This document shows, piece by piece, positions 45,440-53,827 of a stretch of 64,000 nt of DNA. The notes under the pieces were generated by a model, which made no database searches, was not told where the DNA came from, and saw nothing but the letters and a program-made list of their open reading frames with translations. This DNA is from Flavobacterium sp. SH_e (GTDB taxonomy: Bacteria > Bacteroidota > Bacteroidia > Flavobacteriales > Flavobacteriaceae): assembly GCF_025717045.1 (NCBI RefSeq), contig NZ_JAOVZN010000001.1, positions 496,001 through 560,000 on the forward strand, written 5' to 3'. Within the stretch, counting starts at the first letter, position 1. The number at the start of each line of letters is the position of its first letter. The translations under genes were made by a program, and so were the position numbers.

Positions 45440-46396
45440 TTAAGATAATATTTTCTCAATCGCATTCAATTCATCTTGTGAGAACTCTGTATTCTGTAAA
45501 CAATCAATATTATTACACAATTGTTTTACAGAACTTGCACCAATTAAAACCGATGTAATTCTTTTATCTTTTTGAAGCCAAGCCAAAGCCATTTGCGCCA
45601 AAGACTGATTTCTGTTCTGCGCAATTTCATTCAGCTGAATTAACTTCTGAATTCTTTCCTGCGTAACCTCATCTTCTCTCAAATGCCCGTTTGGATTATG
45701 GGCGCGTGAATTTTCAGGAATTCCTTTTAAATATTTATCAGTTAAAAGTCCTTGTGCTAAAGGTGAAAACGCAATACAACCTACTCCTTTTTCATCTAAA
45801 ACATCCAATAAACCATTTTCCACCCAACGTTCCAACATTGAGTATTTCGCTTGATGGATCAAACAAGGTGTTCCCAATTGTTTTAAAACATCAACTGCAA
45901 CCCGAGTCTGTTCAGCAGAATAATTACTGATTCCAACATACAAAGCTTTTCCGCTTCTAACGGCGTGATCTAAAGCCATCATCGTTTCTTCAATCGGTGT
46001 TTCTGGATCTGGACGGTGTGAATAAAAAATATCTACATAATCGACATTCATTCGTTTCAAACTCTGATCTAAACTCGAAAGCAAATATTTTCTAGAACCC
46101 CAATCTCCATAAGGTCCTTTCCACATCGTATAACCAGCTTTTGTAGAAATTACGATTTCATCACGTAGATTTCCCTGAAAATTATGCCATAATATTTTAC
46201 CAAAATTCTCTTCAGCAGAACCAGGAACAGGACCATAATTATTCGCTAAATCGAAGTGTGTAATTCCTTTATCAAAAGCTTCAATAGCGATACTTTCCGC
46301 ATTTTCGAAATTATCTACCGAACCGAAGTTATGCCATAATCCTAAAGAAATCTCAGGAAGAAGCAAACCGCTTTTTCCGCATCTGTTATATTTCAT
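45440..46396 (-). CDS. Aldo/keto reductase (YghZ-like)
   Basis: The 318-residue NADPH-dependent oxidoreductase has FDLANNYGPVPGSAEENFG (Asp and Tyr of the catalytic tetrad), VISTKAGYTMWKGPYGDWGSRKYL (Lys), DIFYSHRPDPETPIEET (His) and the cofactor region SVLIGASSVKQL. The GPYGDWGSRKYL stretch and H-R-P-D-P mark the YghZ/glyceraldehyde-3-phosphate reductase subgroup. It has no signal peptide and acts in the cytoplasm. It sits inside the mannan locus but has no known step in mannan breakdown; it could reduce sugar aldehydes or simply be a neighbour. Confidence 0.9.
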   Translation of the reverse strand: MKYNRCGKSGLLLPEISLGLWHNFGSVDNFENAESIAIEAFDKGITHFDLANNYGPVPGSAEENFGKILWHNFQGNLRDEIVISTKAGYTMWKGPYGDWGSRKYLLSSLDQSLKRMNVDYVDIFYSHRPDPETPIEETMMALDHAVRSGKALYVGISNYSAEQTRVAVDVLKQLGTPCLIHQAKYSMLERWVENGLLDVLDEKGVGCIAFSPLAQGLLTDKYLKGIPENSRAHNPNGHLREDEVTQERIQKLIQLNEIAQNRNQSLAQMALAWLQKDKRITSVLIGASSVKQLCNNIDCLQNTEFSQDELNAIEKILS

Positions 46397-46478
46397 TTTT
46401 TTAATTTATAAGTTGGAGTTTTTAATAGATTTTAAAGGTAGAAAACAAACGCCAATAATTAAAAATCTAATTCATTTT

Positions 46479-46494
46479 TAATTTTGTAAATTTG
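46479..46494 (+). promoter_or_regulatory. Two overlapping-phase -7 elements of the toxin-antitoxin pair
   Basis: TAATTTTG (46479-46486) is followed directly by TAAATTTG (46487-46494). Both match TAnnTTTG and end 24 and 16 bases before the DUF433 ATG, suggesting a strong or doubled promoter. Confidence 0.5.
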
Positions 46495-46510
46495 TTTAAA
46501 ATTTAAAATT

Positions 46511-46741
46511 ATGAATAATAATTGGCAAAATTTAATTTCAATAAATCCTGATATCAGATTTGGTAAACCTGTAATAACAGGAACAAGAATTTGTGTTTCC
46601 GATATTCTTTCATGGCTTTCTACAGGAATGTCTTTTGAGGAGATTATTGAAGATTTTCCTGAATTAAACAAAGAACATATTCTTGCGGCTTTAGCTTTTG
46701 CTGCAAATAGAGAAAATATTACGAAAATAATTGCAGCATAA
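46511..46741 (+). CDS. DUF433 antitoxin-like protein
   Basis: The 76-residue protein shows the DUF433 pattern: NPDIRFGKPVITGTRICVSDIL, then MSFEEIIEDFPELNKEHILAALAFAANR. DUF433 proteins have a small helix-turn-helix fold and act as VapB-like antitoxins beside PIN-like toxins. The gene precedes the DUF5615 gene by two bases, the order usual for such pairs. It likely binds its own promoter. Confidence 0.9.
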   Translation: MNNNWQNLISINPDIRFGKPVITGTRICVSDILSWLSTGMSFEEIIEDFPELNKEHILAALAFAANRENITKIIAA

Positions 46742-46743
46742 TA

Positions 46744-47079
46744 ATGAAATTACTTTTGGATGCTAATATCTCTTGGAGAATTGTAAAACTTATAGAAAAT
46801 GATTTTCCTGATTGTTTTCATTCCAAAGATATTCCTGTAAATCAACCTGCAAAAGATCTAGAAATTTGGGAATATGCGAGAAAAAACAATTTTACTATTC
46901 TTACACATGATGATGATTTTGAAAAATTATTACTTCTGAAAGGTGTTCCTCCAAAAGTGATTATTTTAAAGACTTTTAATAAAAACACCAAACAAATAGC
47001 TGAACTTCTTATTTTAAAAAAAGAAATCATTGAATCATTTGTATTAAATGTTGAATTAATGATTTTAGAGATTTATTAA
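46744..47079 (+). CDS. DUF5615 PIN-like toxin
   Basis: The 111-residue protein begins MKLLLDANISWRIVKLIE and contains DLEIWEYARKNNFTILTHDDDF, the two acidic clusters of the PIN-like DUF5615 fold (D6, D-E around residue 40 and the DDD triplet near 59). It is probably an RNase toxin held by the DUF433 protein. The pair is inserted between the aldo/keto reductase and GH3 genes of the mannan locus and is followed by a run of palindromes. Confidence 0.9.
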   Translation: MKLLLDANISWRIVKLIENDFPDCFHSKDIPVNQPAKDLEIWEYARKNNFTILTHDDDFEKLLLLKGVPPKVIILKTFNKNTKQIAELLILKKEIIESFVLNVELMILEIY

Positions 47080-47105
47080 AAGTAAGTGATTTAAAATCAA
47101 TGGCG

Positions 47106-47223
47106 TCCAGCTTTAGCTGGATTAAAATATAAAAACAATAGAAAAGGGCTTTAGCCAAACTTTGTAGGTTTGGCTAAAGCCTTTTCTAACTTAAAATCTT
47201 ATTCCCCTAGCTAAAGCTAGGGG
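47106..47223. repeat. Triple-palindrome REP-like element
   Basis: Three hairpins lie in series: TCCAGCT-TT-AGCTGGA (47106-47121), a long stem with arms of about 21 bases around GGCTTTAGCCAAAC (47139-47188), and CCCCTAGCT-AA-AGCTAGGGG (47204-47223). All share a GCTTTAGC/GCTAAAGC core, and the outer two are rough mirror images around the central one. The last two could also stop transcription from both sides. Confidence 0.75.
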
Positions 47224-47236
47224 CTATTCAAAAAAA

Positions 47237-47271
47237 CTTTGAACCTTTGTTACTTTGTCCCTTTGAACCTC
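47237..47271. repeat. Octameric repeat array (CTTTGNNN)
   Basis: CTTTGAAC, CTTTGTTA, CTTTGTCC and CTTTGAAC are arranged head to tail with exact 8-bp phase, ending nine bases before the GH3 stop codon. The first and last units equal those of the array at 3406. Confidence 0.75.
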
Positions 47272-47279
47272 AAAAAAAA

Positions 47280-49577
47280 TTACTCTTTAATCTCAAAACC
47301 ACTTTGCAAACCTTTATCAGAGCTACCTCCAACCATGATTTTAAAAGTTCCTGGCTCAACTAAATAAGCACCTTCGTTGTTATAAAAACCAAGTTCTTTA
47401 TCTGTCAAAGTAAATTTTACCGTTTTAGTTTCTCCTTTTTTAAGATTAACCAATTCAAAACCTTTCAATTCTTTTATTGGGCGAATGATGCTTGCAAATT
47501 CATCATGAATGTATAACTGAACTACTTCTTTTCCATCATAGTTTCCTGAATTCGTAACCTCAACGTTCACCTCTACTTTTTCTCCTTTAGCAAAAGACGT
47601 TTTATTCAATTTCAAGTTTTTATAATCGAAAGTGGTATAGCTCAATCCAAAACCAAACGGAAATTGAGGCGTTTTTTCCACATCCATATAATGCGACCAG
47701 AAAACATTTTTATCACTGTCTGTTGGTCTTCCTGTACTGTATTTGTTGTAATAAATTGGCACTTGTCCAACATTTCTAGGAAACGACATTGGCAATTTTC
47801 CACTCGGATTATAATCTCCATATAAAACCTGTGCAACTGCATTTCCAGTCTGAGTTCCTAAATGCCAAGCTTCCACAATTGCCGGAATATTCTCTGCTGC
47901 CCAAGGAATACTCAACGGACGACCGTTATTTAAAACCAAAACAATATTTTGGTTTAATTTATAAACTTCTTCTAATAATTCCTGCTGTAAACCAGGTAGG
48001 TTCAAATCAGTTCTACTTCTTCCCTCACCGCTTTGAAAACCGTATTCACCTAAAACCATTACCACAACATCGGCGTTTTTTGCGGCTGTCTTTGCTGCTT
48101 CAAAACCGCTTTTGTCTGTGGTGTTGAAAACTGTTTCAGTTAAGAAAGTTGCTTTTTGTTTTAATAAATCAGCTCCTTTTTCAAAAGTAAGCTGATTATC
48201 TTTGTATTGCTGCATTCCTTCTAAAACTGAAACTGCAGTATCGTCTGAAGCTGCAATTCTCCAACTTCCCAGCGGACTATTTTTATCATTTGCCAAAGCA
48301 CCAATCAAAGCAATTTTCTGTCCGGATTTCTTTAGCGGGAGCAAATTCTTTTCATTCTTCAATAAAACAATAGATTTCTTCGCCATGTCTAGAACGCCAT
48401 CATTATTGGCTTTACTTCCAACAACTTCTTTCTCGCGTTTTTCATCACAATATCTGTACGGATCATCAAATAATCCTAATTCAAATTTCACTCGTAAAAT
48501 TCTGCGGACAGCATCATCAACCAAAGATTCTTTTACTTTTCCAGATTTTACCAAATCAACCAATTTTGCAACATATAAATACGATTCCATATCCATATCA
48601 GAACCAGCGATTACCGCTTTTGCAGTTGCATCGGCTTCGTCTTTTGCATAACCGTGGGCAATCATTTCGCGGATAGAAGCATAATCAGAAATTACAAATC
48701 CGTCAAACTTCCATTTTCCTTTTAAAATATCTCTTTGCAAAAAGGCATTTCCAGTTGCTGGAACGCCATTCAAAGTATTAAATGAATTCATAAACGTACG
48801 AACTCCCGCTTCAACCGTAGCTTCAAAAGGTGGTAAAACCGAATTGTATAATTTCGAATTACTAATATCTACAATATTATATTCCAATCCAGCTTCAACA
48901 TAACCATACGCCGCAAAGTGTTTCGCGCAAGCCGCAATCGTATTTACTTTAGCTAAATCGGCAACTGTTTCTCCTTGAAAACCTTTCACACGGGCATATC
49001 CCACTTTACTTCCCAAATACGGATCTTCTCCCGAACCTTCCATCACACGTCCCCAACGTGCATCATTTGCAACATCGACATTTGGTCCAAAAGTCCAGTT
49101 AATTCCAGATGCAGAAGCTTCATCTGCAGCAATCGCCGCTGATTTCTTAATCGCTTCTAAATCCCAGCTCGCCGCTTCTGCCAACGGAATCGGGCTTAAC
49201 GTTTTATAGCCATGTATTACGTCAAAACCAATAATTAACGGAATTCCCAATCGCGTTTCTTCAACCGCAATTTTCTGCACCGCACGAACTTCTTTTACGC
49301 CACGAACTGTCAGCATCGAACCAACCAATCCTTTTCTTAAATGTTCGTATTTTAATTCGGCAGTTCCGCCTTTTGGCGCAGGTCCCGTAACATCCCAAAA
49401 ACCATTATATTGGTTCATCTGTCCCACTTTTTCTTCCAGCGTCATCAATGGCAAAAGCAAATCAATACGTTGCTCAACAGTTTTATTTTTATCCAGATAT
49501 GGCTTTTTTTGTGCACTCATATTTCCAACGGTAAACAGGGAAAATACCCCAATAAATATTATTTTTTTATTTTTCAT
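47280..49577 (-). CDS. bglX: GH3 beta-glucosidase (BglX type)
   Basis: The 765-residue enzyme has a signal peptide ending GNMSAQ. The GH3 N-terminal barrel contains GFDVIHGYKT, CAKHFAAYGY and the nucleophile Asp in FVISDYASI (D298). The C-terminal alpha/beta domain (VVVMVLGEYGFQSGEGRSRTDL, acid/base region) and a fibronectin type III-like domain (VEVTNSGNYDGKEVVQLYI) follow. It matches periplasmic BglX. In this locus it would remove glucose from the non-reducing ends of glucomannan oligosaccharides. It is transcribed leftward, separate from the esterases by 172 bases of repeats. Confidence 0.95.
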   Translation of the reverse strand: MKNKKIIFIGVFSLFTVGNMSAQKKPYLDKNKTVEQRIDLLLPLMTLEEKVGQMNQYNGFWDVTGPAPKGGTAELKYEHLRKGLVGSMLTVRGVKEVRAVQKIAVEETRLGIPLIIGFDVIHGYKTLSPIPLAEAASWDLEAIKKSAAIAADEASASGINWTFGPNVDVANDARWGRVMEGSGEDPYLGSKVGYARVKGFQGETVADLAKVNTIAACAKHFAAYGYVEAGLEYNIVDISNSKLYNSVLPPFEATVEAGVRTFMNSFNTLNGVPATGNAFLQRDILKGKWKFDGFVISDYASIREMIAHGYAKDEADATAKAVIAGSDMDMESYLYVAKLVDLVKSGKVKESLVDDAVRRILRVKFELGLFDDPYRYCDEKREKEVVGSKANNDGVLDMAKKSIVLLKNEKNLLPLKKSGQKIALIGALANDKNSPLGSWRIAASDDTAVSVLEGMQQYKDNQLTFEKGADLLKQKATFLTETVFNTTDKSGFEAAKTAAKNADVVVMVLGEYGFQSGEGRSRTDLNLPGLQQELLEEVYKLNQNIVLVLNNGRPLSIPWAAENIPAIVEAWHLGTQTGNAVAQVLYGDYNPSGKLPMSFPRNVGQVPIYYNKYSTGRPTDSDKNVFWSHYMDVEKTPQFPFGFGLSYTTFDYKNLKLNKTSFAKGEKVEVNVEVTNSGNYDGKEVVQLYIHDEFASIIRPIKELKGFELVNLKKGETKTVKFTLTDKELGFYNNEGAYLVEPGTFKIMVGGSSDKGLQSGFEIKE

Positions 49578-49604
49578 GATGGTTTAGTTAGTTCTTTTTT
49601 AGGT

Positions 49605-49668
49605 ACTAAGATGCTAAGTTTCTGAGATACTAAGTTTCCTAAAACTTTGCACATTAGCGTCTTTGCAA
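49605..49668. repeat. Octameric repeat array (CTAAG family)
   Basis: Eight consecutive 8-bp units keep phase: ACTAAGAT, GCTAAGTT, TCTGAGAT, ACTAAGTT, TCCTAAAA, CTTTGCAC, ATTAGCGT and CTTTGCAA. The end of the array merges into the CTTTG type. Confidence 0.65.
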
Positions 49669-49725
49669 GATTCAAATTATACATTGTCAACTTCGACTTC
49701 CCTCAGTCTTACAAAGCAGATCAAT

Positions 49726-49760
49726 AATCTAAAATCTACATTCTAAAATCTAAAATTCAG
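49726..49760. repeat. Heptameric repeat array reaching into the esterase 3' end
   Basis: AATCTAA, AATCTAC, ATTCTAA, AATCTAA and AATTCAG follow in seven-base phase. The array overlaps the last codons of the sialate-esterase-like gene and supplies its TAG stop (49750-49752). Confidence 0.6.
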
Positions 49761-51132
49761 TTGTAAAACAAGAAGCCGGCAGATTCGCTTTATTAAACAA
49801 ATCAGACTGCGTTGTATTTCCCCATGCAAATCTCACTTTTGATGGAGAAGCTACTTTTTTACTTGTCAAAATCACTTCGTTATTTTTAATTGAAGCTTCA
49901 GCAGTAACAAAAACTCCATCAGTTCCAGCTACTTCAAATTGATTCGATTTTTTGTCTTTAAAATAAAGACCGTCAGCATAATCGAAAGAAACGATTACTT
50001 TGTTTTTATCTATTTTAATGGATTTAAAGAGCGGCCCATTAACTAAATTAGAATTGGTTTTGTAAGTTTCAGCCAAAGCCAGATTCGCCAAACGAATTCC
50101 AACTGATTTCTTGTTTTTTGGATGAATATCAATAGTATCCGAAATATCACTGATTACTACCATTCCCGTTTTCGAAACTTCTTTAAGCAGTTTTCTCTGT
50201 GAATCTCTAACTGTTACATTTGAAAAGTTATTACTTCCTGTTTTAAATGGTGCAATCTGAACATAGTAAAACGGAAAATCATCATTCCATTCTTTTCTCC
50301 ATGACGTGATTAATGCTCCCAGAGTTTTATCATAAACCAAAGAACCCACATTTGATTCTCCCTGATACCAAAGCGTTCCTGCAATTTTGAATCCTACAAT
50401 TGGATAAATCATCGCATTATAAGCTCGTCCAGGCTGTCTTGGTCCATATTCTTGTTCGTTTAGTTTTTTGGCATTTTCTAACAACAGTGGATCGTTATTT
50501 ACCACTTCTGCCGGCATCCAAATTTCTGCAGGAGTTCCTCCCCAATTCGAAGAAATTAATCCGATTGGGACATTTTTTAAATCTTCGCGCAAGCGTTTTG
50601 CAAAAAAATAACCAACGGCGCTAAAATATTTCATCGTTTCTGGAGTCGATTCTGTCCAATTTCCCAATAAATTATTCTGCGGATTTTCAGCTGTCAATTT
50701 TGGAACAGTAAAAAAACGAATATTTGGATTAGTTGCATTTTTCATTTCTTCTTCTCCGTCATCAATTCCCCAGCTTACCGACATTTCCATATTCGATTGC
50801 CCCGAACAAAGCCAGACTTCTCCAATCAAAATGTTTTTTAAAACGACTTCATTGTAACCTTTTATAGAAATAAAAAAAGGTCCGCCCGCTTCTGGAGTTT
50901 TAATAATTAATTCCCATTTTGCCTGATTACTGGCAACGGTTTTATATTCCTGATTGTTCCAACTCGAAACCAGTTTAATTTCTTCTTTTGGATTTGCCCA
51001 ACCCCAAATTTTAACTTCAGAGTTGCGCTGTAAAACCATATTATCACTAAAAATATTCGGAAGCGAAACGTTTGCCATCATAGTACTGGAAATCAATAAA
51101 AAGAAAACAAACTTATAGATATTATTTTTCAT
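49750..51132 (-). CDS. Sialate O-acetylesterase-like (SASA) carbohydrate esterase
   Basis: The 460-residue protein has an N-terminal signal (SSTMMANV). The SGNH/SASA signatures are FSDNMVLQRNSEVKIWGWA, LIGEVWLCSGQSNMEMS (nucleophile S113), WGGTPAEIWMP and GTLWYQGESNVG. Family members remove O-acetyl groups from sugars. In this locus the substrate is probably acetylated mannan, not sialic acid. Its start overlaps the end of the next esterase gene by 11 bases, so the two are translationally linked. Its 3' end lies within a heptad repeat. Confidence 0.9.
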   Translation of the reverse strand: MKNNIYKFVFFLLISSTMMANVSLPNIFSDNMVLQRNSEVKIWGWANPKEEIKLVSSWNNQEYKTVASNQAKWELIIKTPEAGGPFFISIKGYNEVVLKNILIGEVWLCSGQSNMEMSVSWGIDDGEEEMKNATNPNIRFFTVPKLTAENPQNNLLGNWTESTPETMKYFSAVGYFFAKRLREDLKNVPIGLISSNWGGTPAEIWMPAEVVNNDPLLLENAKKLNEQEYGPRQPGRAYNAMIYPIVGFKIAGTLWYQGESNVGSLVYDKTLGALITSWRKEWNDDFPFYYVQIAPFKTGSNNFSNVTVRDSQRKLLKEVSKTGMVVISDISDTIDIHPKNKKSVGIRLANLALAETYKTNSNLVNGPLFKSIKIDKNKVIVSFDYADGLYFKDKKSNQFEVAGTDGVFVTAEASIKNNEVILTSKKVASPSKVRFAWGNTTQSDLFNKANLPASCFTTEF

Positions 51133-52222
51133 TTAGTAACTTCTTTAAAAATGGAGCATATTCGTCTGCCAAAATCTTATGATCTGCCACATCTGGATGC
51201 CCTGTGCATCCGCTTGGATTCATCGGTTTGAATTTGAAAATCTGAATCGGTTTGTGCGCTTTATCATTCGCGAAAGCGTTTTTAACTTTATTTAGGCAAT
51301 CTTCAAAAACAACTCCTCTTTCTCCTCCAACCATTGGACTATTTGTAATTACGATCTGCACTTTCGGATTATGCTCGTACAACATTTTTATAAAATTGAT
51401 GTAATTCGAAACATATTTTTCAGGATTGAAAGGCAGACGTTCTTTTTTACCGTCTCCGCCAGAAAAGTCATTTGTTCCCAAAGCAATGCTGATAATATCA
51501 GGCTGAAAAGCAAAATCATATTTCGGTTTTGAAGCGTCTTTCGTTAAATACAAATTCGGATAAGCATCAGGCATTATAACTTCATCTTTATTCTCATCGT
51601 TCCAGTTTCTGTACATTCCAATTCCAGAAACACAACTCATTAAATAATCAGCCCCAATCTCCCTCGAAAGTGTTGGACCGTAAGCATAGTAACTATTGTG
51701 ATGATCGTAATATTCTCCTTTATCACAAGGAATATCAGAACCATCGCTTGCCGCACCACAAGTAATTGAATCTCCAATAAACTCGATTTTCTTTTTCTTT
51801 TTAAAAGAAATTGAGGTCAGCTTTGCAGTTGTTCCAGCGAACAAAACTCCGCCTGTATGCGCTTCTGTATTTTTATAAATTTCTAATCGATGTTCTTTTT
51901 GGTTTGAAGTAACCTTTACTGGAAAAGCTTGAACCGCACCTTTTTCAATTCTAATTTTCCCTATATATTTTCCATCCAAAACCAACGAAACATAATTATG
52001 ATGTTCATAAGCATCTACACTTTGAAGTGAAATCGAACATTCATTTCCAGTAAAATTAAAAGAAACAGAAGAAGCCGTTCCAATCAAAATGACATTATCA
52101 TTCTTCAATTTTTCTATGCGACCTTGATATAGGAAAGTTTTATCTGAATTTAGTGTTTGTGAGTTCGAAATAATCGAAATCAGCAAAAACGAAATTAAAA
52201 GTGCTATTTTTTTGGGAAACAT
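51122..52222 (-). CDS. CE2-like SGNH acetylesterase
   Basis: The 366-residue enzyme has a signal peptide ending SNSQ. An N-terminal jelly-roll (residues about 25-140) precedes the SGNH domain with nucleophile motif FIGDSITCG (S152), SIALGTNDFSGGDG and a C-terminal GHPDVADH. This two-domain layout is that of carbohydrate esterase family 2, known to deacetylate xylan and glucomannan. It is the first gene of the esterase pair; a TATATTTG promoter element lies 31 bases before its ATG. Confidence 0.9.
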   Translation of the reverse strand: MFPKKIALLISFLLISIISNSQTLNSDKTFLYQGRIEKLKNDNVILIGTASSVSFNFTGNECSISLQSVDAYEHHNYVSLVLDGKYIGKIRIEKGAVQAFPVKVTSNQKEHRLEIYKNTEAHTGGVLFAGTTAKLTSISFKKKKKIEFIGDSITCGAASDGSDIPCDKGEYYDHHNSYYAYGPTLSREIGADYLMSCVSGIGMYRNWNDENKDEVIMPDAYPNLYLTKDASKPKYDFAFQPDIISIALGTNDFSGGDGKKERLPFNPEKYVSNYINFIKMLYEHNPKVQIVITNSPMVGGERGVVFEDCLNKVKNAFANDKAHKPIQIFKFKPMNPSGCTGHPDVADHKILADEYAPFLKKLLNEK

Positions 52223-52253
52223 AATTTATTTGTTAAAATATAAATACGATTCA

Positions 52254-52261
52254 CAAATATA
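52254..52261 (-). promoter_or_regulatory. Predicted -7 promoter element of the esterase pair
   Basis: TATATTTG on the minus strand matches TAnnTTTG, 31 bases upstream of the CE2-like ATG. No -33 TTG is visible at the usual distance. Confidence 0.5.
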
Positions 52262-52438
52262 TTGGAAAGAGAATATCTAAAAAGATACTAAAATGTCAAA
52301 AAGTAATAAAAAAACACCACATAAACACATCAGTTTTGAACATCTTTACGTTAATTCTTACAAGTACAGCGAATGGAATTGTTTTTAAATGCCTAATTTG
52401 CGGTTTTCTTTATTAATTCAATACTTTTTACAAACAAA

Positions 52439-52948
52439 ATGCGATTACATTTTTTTATTTTTCTATCCGTCGTTATTTTATTTTCATCTTTTAATTTAAA
52501 AAAGAATGAAAGAGAAACTCCTATTCAAAATCCAAAAATTCAAACTGAAATCAATCGGGATTCTTTAATTGTTTTTGCTAAAAAACATTTAGGAATTCCT
52601 TATGTATATGCTAGCAGTAATCCGCAAAAAGGTTTTGACTGCTCAGGTTTTGTGAGTTATGTTTTCAGCAATTTTGGAAAAACATTGCCGCGAAGTTCAA
52701 GCGGGTATAAAAACATTGGCAAAACTTTAAAACCAGAAGAATTTAAAGTTGGAGATATTTTAGTTTTCTACGGATATAAAAACAGAAATGTTGTGGGGCA
52801 TGTGGGTATTATTTGCGAAGCCAACGGAATGCAGTCGAAGTTTATTCATGCATCGTCAGGAAAAGCGCAACAAGTAACGATAACAGCGCTTGATACAGAA
52901 CATTATACCAAACGCTTCTATAAATGTGTGGATGTTTTATCGCAATAG
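52439..52948 (+). CDS. NlpC/P60 family cell wall hydrolase
   Basis: The 169-residue secreted protein has a hydrophobic signal (FIFLSVVILFSSF). The NlpC/P60 catalytic Cys is in GFDCSGFVSYVF, the His in VVGHVGIICE and the third polar residue in FIHASSG. It should cut peptide cross-links or stems of peptidoglycan (gamma-D-Glu-diamino acid type). It stands alone next to the mannan locus, with no other obvious link to it. Confidence 0.92.
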   Translation: MRLHFFIFLSVVILFSSFNLKKNERETPIQNPKIQTEINRDSLIVFAKKHLGIPYVYASSNPQKGFDCSGFVSYVFSNFGKTLPRSSSGYKNIGKTLKPEEFKVGDILVFYGYKNRNVVGHVGIICEANGMQSKFIHASSGKAQQVTITALDTEHYTKRFYKCVDVLSQ

Positions 52949-53029
52949 TTTTGATTTGATGGAAAACTTAAGCTTAAGATTTTAAACTTAAATAATTTTA
53001 ATTCAAATAAAATTATAAAGATATTAGTT

Positions 53030-53827
53030 ATGAAAACAAACAAATATTTAAAAGGATTTGTTTCAAAAGAACTTGAAGAGTACGGCTTTTCATTTATTGA
53101 TTCTAAAACACAGCCTTGGAAGTTTAAGAGATCTGAAAATGATGTAGAACAATATATTTGTTTTCAAAAATCGAATTTTAAGCAAGGCTTAAGAGTATAT
53201 TTTTATAATTCAATTGATCCAACCCAATATTTTATTAGTGATGTCATTGAGGATAAAAATTCAATTAGAAATAAAAAATATAACAGAGATTTTTGGGAAT
53301 ATAATACTCCTATCGAATTAGAGGAAATCATTAAAAAGTATGTTTCTATTATCGTGAAGTTTGCTATTCCAATGTTTTCAGTAATGTCTAAACCTATTTT
53401 AACTCCATCTGATCAACTAAAAAACGAGTTAATAGAAAGCTATCAAGAAAGAGCTATAAACTTTGCTCAACAAAACGGTCTTTCACTTGACTGCTTATTA
53501 CCTGAAAAAATTGAGTCAATTCTAAAAAAATATGAAGCAAGTGAATTTGATGAATTAACTGATGTGTTTCTTGACTCAGCTTCTTACATCACAAAGTTTT
53601 TAGTTGAAACATACGAGTGCATTTGGAATAATACCCGGTTAGGAGAATTACTTTTAAAAAAAGAAGATATAAGCTTTTATAGATTTTCTCCCCTTGAAGC
53701 CGTTGTTTATTATTGGAATAAATCGCAATTACAATCATATAAAATAGTTGATGGAATTGAATTGATAAGTTTGATAAATGAGCGGGTAGACATGCAAAAT
53801 ACAATCCTGAAAAGTGGACAAACATAG
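53030..53827 (+). CDS. Hypothetical protein, N-terminal part of a frameshifted gene
   Basis: The 265-residue frame has no signal or membrane span. Residues 1-110 (ELEEYGFSFIDSKTQPWKFKR, QYICFQKSNFKQGLRVYFY) recall DUF4304-like small globular proteins. Residues about 175-245 (VFLDSASYITKFLVETYECIW) recall the DUF3806/immunity-type pattern. Both are weak resemblances. The reading switches after about residue 252: in the -1 frame the protein continues without a stop to 54174. A single missing G in the GGG run at 53784-53786 would join the parts as INERGRHAKYNPEKW. The last 15 residues of this frame are therefore probably out of frame. Function unknown. Confidence 0.6.
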   Translation: MKTNKYLKGFVSKELEEYGFSFIDSKTQPWKFKRSENDVEQYICFQKSNFKQGLRVYFYNSIDPTQYFISDVIEDKNSIRNKKYNRDFWEYNTPIELEEIIKKYVSIIVKFAIPMFSVMSKPILTPSDQLKNELIESYQERAINFAQQNGLSLDCLLPEKIESILKKYEASEFDELTDVFLDSASYITKFLVETYECIWNNTRLGELLLKKEDISFYRFSPLEAVVYYWNKSQLQSYKIVDGIELISLINERVDMQNTILKSGQT

